Positions 14,722 through 15,501 of a DNA stretch of 15,501 nt are shown here, one piece after another (within the stretch, counting starts at the first letter, position 1; every line of letters begins with the position of its first letter). Source of the stretch: JBBRTJ01 sp038244535 (GTDB lineage Bacteria; Actinomycetota; Acidimicrobiia; Acidimicrobiales; Ilumatobacteraceae). The notes under the pieces were generated by a model. That model was not told where the DNA came from and searched no databases. It saw nothing but the letters and a program-made list of their open reading frames with translations. The stretch is from NCBI GenBank assembly GCA_038244535.1, contig JBBRTJ010000087.1:1-15501 (forward strand), given 5' to 3'. A program made the translations under genes and the position numbers.

Positions 14722-15501
14722 TCAGACGTGCTGGCGATGCCAGTAGGCGACGGAGCTGACCGACGTGGTCCCGATCACCGCTCCCCCACGGTCGCGGGCG
14801 ACAAGTTGGGCGGGGGCGTCGCTCAGGTCGTGTCGTCGGTCGAGGGGCAAGGTGTAGTGGAAGGTGCCGTCCGGGCCGACCGGGATGGAAACGACCGTCC
14901 GATCGGGGTAGGTCAGCTCGACCGAGGTCGCGTCGGGCCGATGGACGATCCCGTCGACGCCGAGGACGAGCGTGAGGTCGTCGCCGTTGCTCACCGTGGT
15001 CACCTCGATGGGTGCGCTCACGAGGTCCGCCGGGGCGCCCTCGGCGAGCGGTGGAACCGTGATCTCGGCGAGGACGGCGCCGGATGCGGCCATGGCACGC
15101 AGCGTCACCCCAGCGGCCAGCGCCCGCTGGCGCGGGGCCCCGGTCAGCTCGGCGATCCAGTACCCGTCGCCCGAGGTGACCACAGGCTCGACGGCGCCAT
15201 CTGCACCGACCAGCAGCAGCGATCCAAGGCCGGGCACGACGACCCGCCCGGCGAGGATGACGGGCTCGCTGCCATGCACGAGTGGGGAGTTGACCTCGAT
15301 CGGTCGTGCAGCGACACGATCCCCGGCGATGCACGCTGCCCCGCGAGGCGTGTCGATCGCCGTCACGACCTCGATGCAGTAGCCGCCGTCAGCGGTGTCG
15401 GCGGCGTACAGCGTCGCTGTCGGTGACTCGGCGACGGACCGGGCGGCTTCGAGCAGAGGGTTGGCGCGCAGGTCAGCGGGCAACCCACGGTCGAGGTCGG
15501 C
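14722..15501 (-). CDS. Unrecognised protein, C-terminal part (5' end beyond the window)
   Basis: An open frame runs leftward from the window edge to its stop at 14722-14724, at least 259 residues; the first codons visible give ADLDRGLPADLRANPLLEAA. A TTG at 15483 could initiate, but the reading frame and protein-like sequence continue upstream, so the gene most likely begins outside. I do not recognise a family. The sequence is acidic, rich in beta-prone segments (GRVVVPGLGSLLLVGADGAV, DLTLVLGVDGIVH, TSVELTYPDRTVVSIPVGPD), with no transmembrane helix or cysteine motif in the visible part. The alternating strands and Gly/Asp turns would suit a beta-sandwich or repeated beta domain, perhaps extracytoplasmic if an N-terminal anchor exists upstream, which is inference only. 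Third positions are strongly G/C, as in its neighbours. Confidence 0.6.
   Translation of the reverse strand, partial: ADLDRGLPADLRANPLLEAARSVAESPTATLYAADTADGGYCIEVVTAIDTPRGAACIAGDRVAARPIEVNSPLVHGSEPVILAGRVVVPGLGSLLLVGADGAVEPVVTSGDGYWIAELTGAPRQRALAAGVTLRAMAASGAVLAEITVPPLAEGAPADLVSAPIEVTTVSNGDDLTLVLGVDGIVHRPDATSVELTYPDRTVVSIPVGPDGTFHYTLPLDRRHDLSDAPAQLVARDRGGAVIGTTSVSSVAYWHRQHV

Noticed and set aside
1..15501. tRNA, rRNA, CRISPR array, insertion sequence or prophage genes
   Set aside because: No cloverleaf-like sequence, regularly spaced repeats, transposase or integrase motifs, or terminal inverted repeats were found on reading both strands.

Overview
The window is very GC-rich, with strong G/C preference at third codon positions, frequent GTG starts and many stop/start overlaps. 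Its gene content is dominated by oxidative catabolism: three cytochromes P450, two SDRs, two amidohydrolases, a DapB-like oxidoreductase and a Rhodococcus-type alcohol dehydrogenase. Together this suggests a chromosomal accessory region of an actinomycete (Actinomycetota, perhaps an Acidimicrobiia-like lineage). The phylum-level placement is an inference from composition and gene style; no rRNA or tRNA is present to confirm it.

Layout. Positions 1-409 (+) hold the 3' end of an ArsR-type regulator overlapping a broken cadI/arsI-type metal(loid) gene that has lost its N-terminal half. A complete amidohydrolase_2 (ACMSD-like) gene follows at 498-1562 (+). It converges on a leftward operon that reads, in transcription order: P450 (6334-7539), SDR (5564-6334), SDR (4806-5567), amidohydrolase_1 (3440-4762), ThuA-like protein (2736-3443) and a second P450 (1543-2748). 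Genes in this operon overlap by 1-13 bases except for one 43-base gap. The first and last genes are paralogous P450s of exactly 402 codons each. The distal one is interrupted by an in-frame TGA where its paralogue has arginine, with the reading frame intact on both sides.

A DapB-like NAD(P)-binding protein (7728-8774, -) lies upstream of the operon, divergent from an NAD(P)-binding/DUF2867-type two-domain protein (8924-10360, +). A zinc alcohol dehydrogenase (10701-11747, +) and a four-helix DoxX-like membrane protein (11954-12415, +) follow. Positions 12468-13164 are a gene graveyard: a nitroreductase remnant (-) with two frameshifts and an in-frame stop, and a divergent HtrA/DegP-type PDZ-domain remnant (+). 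Both lack their 5' ends, as if one deletion removed the shared upstream region. The window closes with an intact P450 of a different family (13217-14593, -) and the C-terminal part of an unrecognised protein (14722 to the window edge, -).

How the genes may work together: a P450 that hydroxylates, SDRs that oxidise or reduce the product, and amidohydrolase/ThuA proteins that process it would make a plausible co-expressed pathway for an unknown small molecule. The substrate cannot be read from the sequence. No ferredoxin or ferredoxin reductase, transporter or dedicated regulator for this operon lies in the window.
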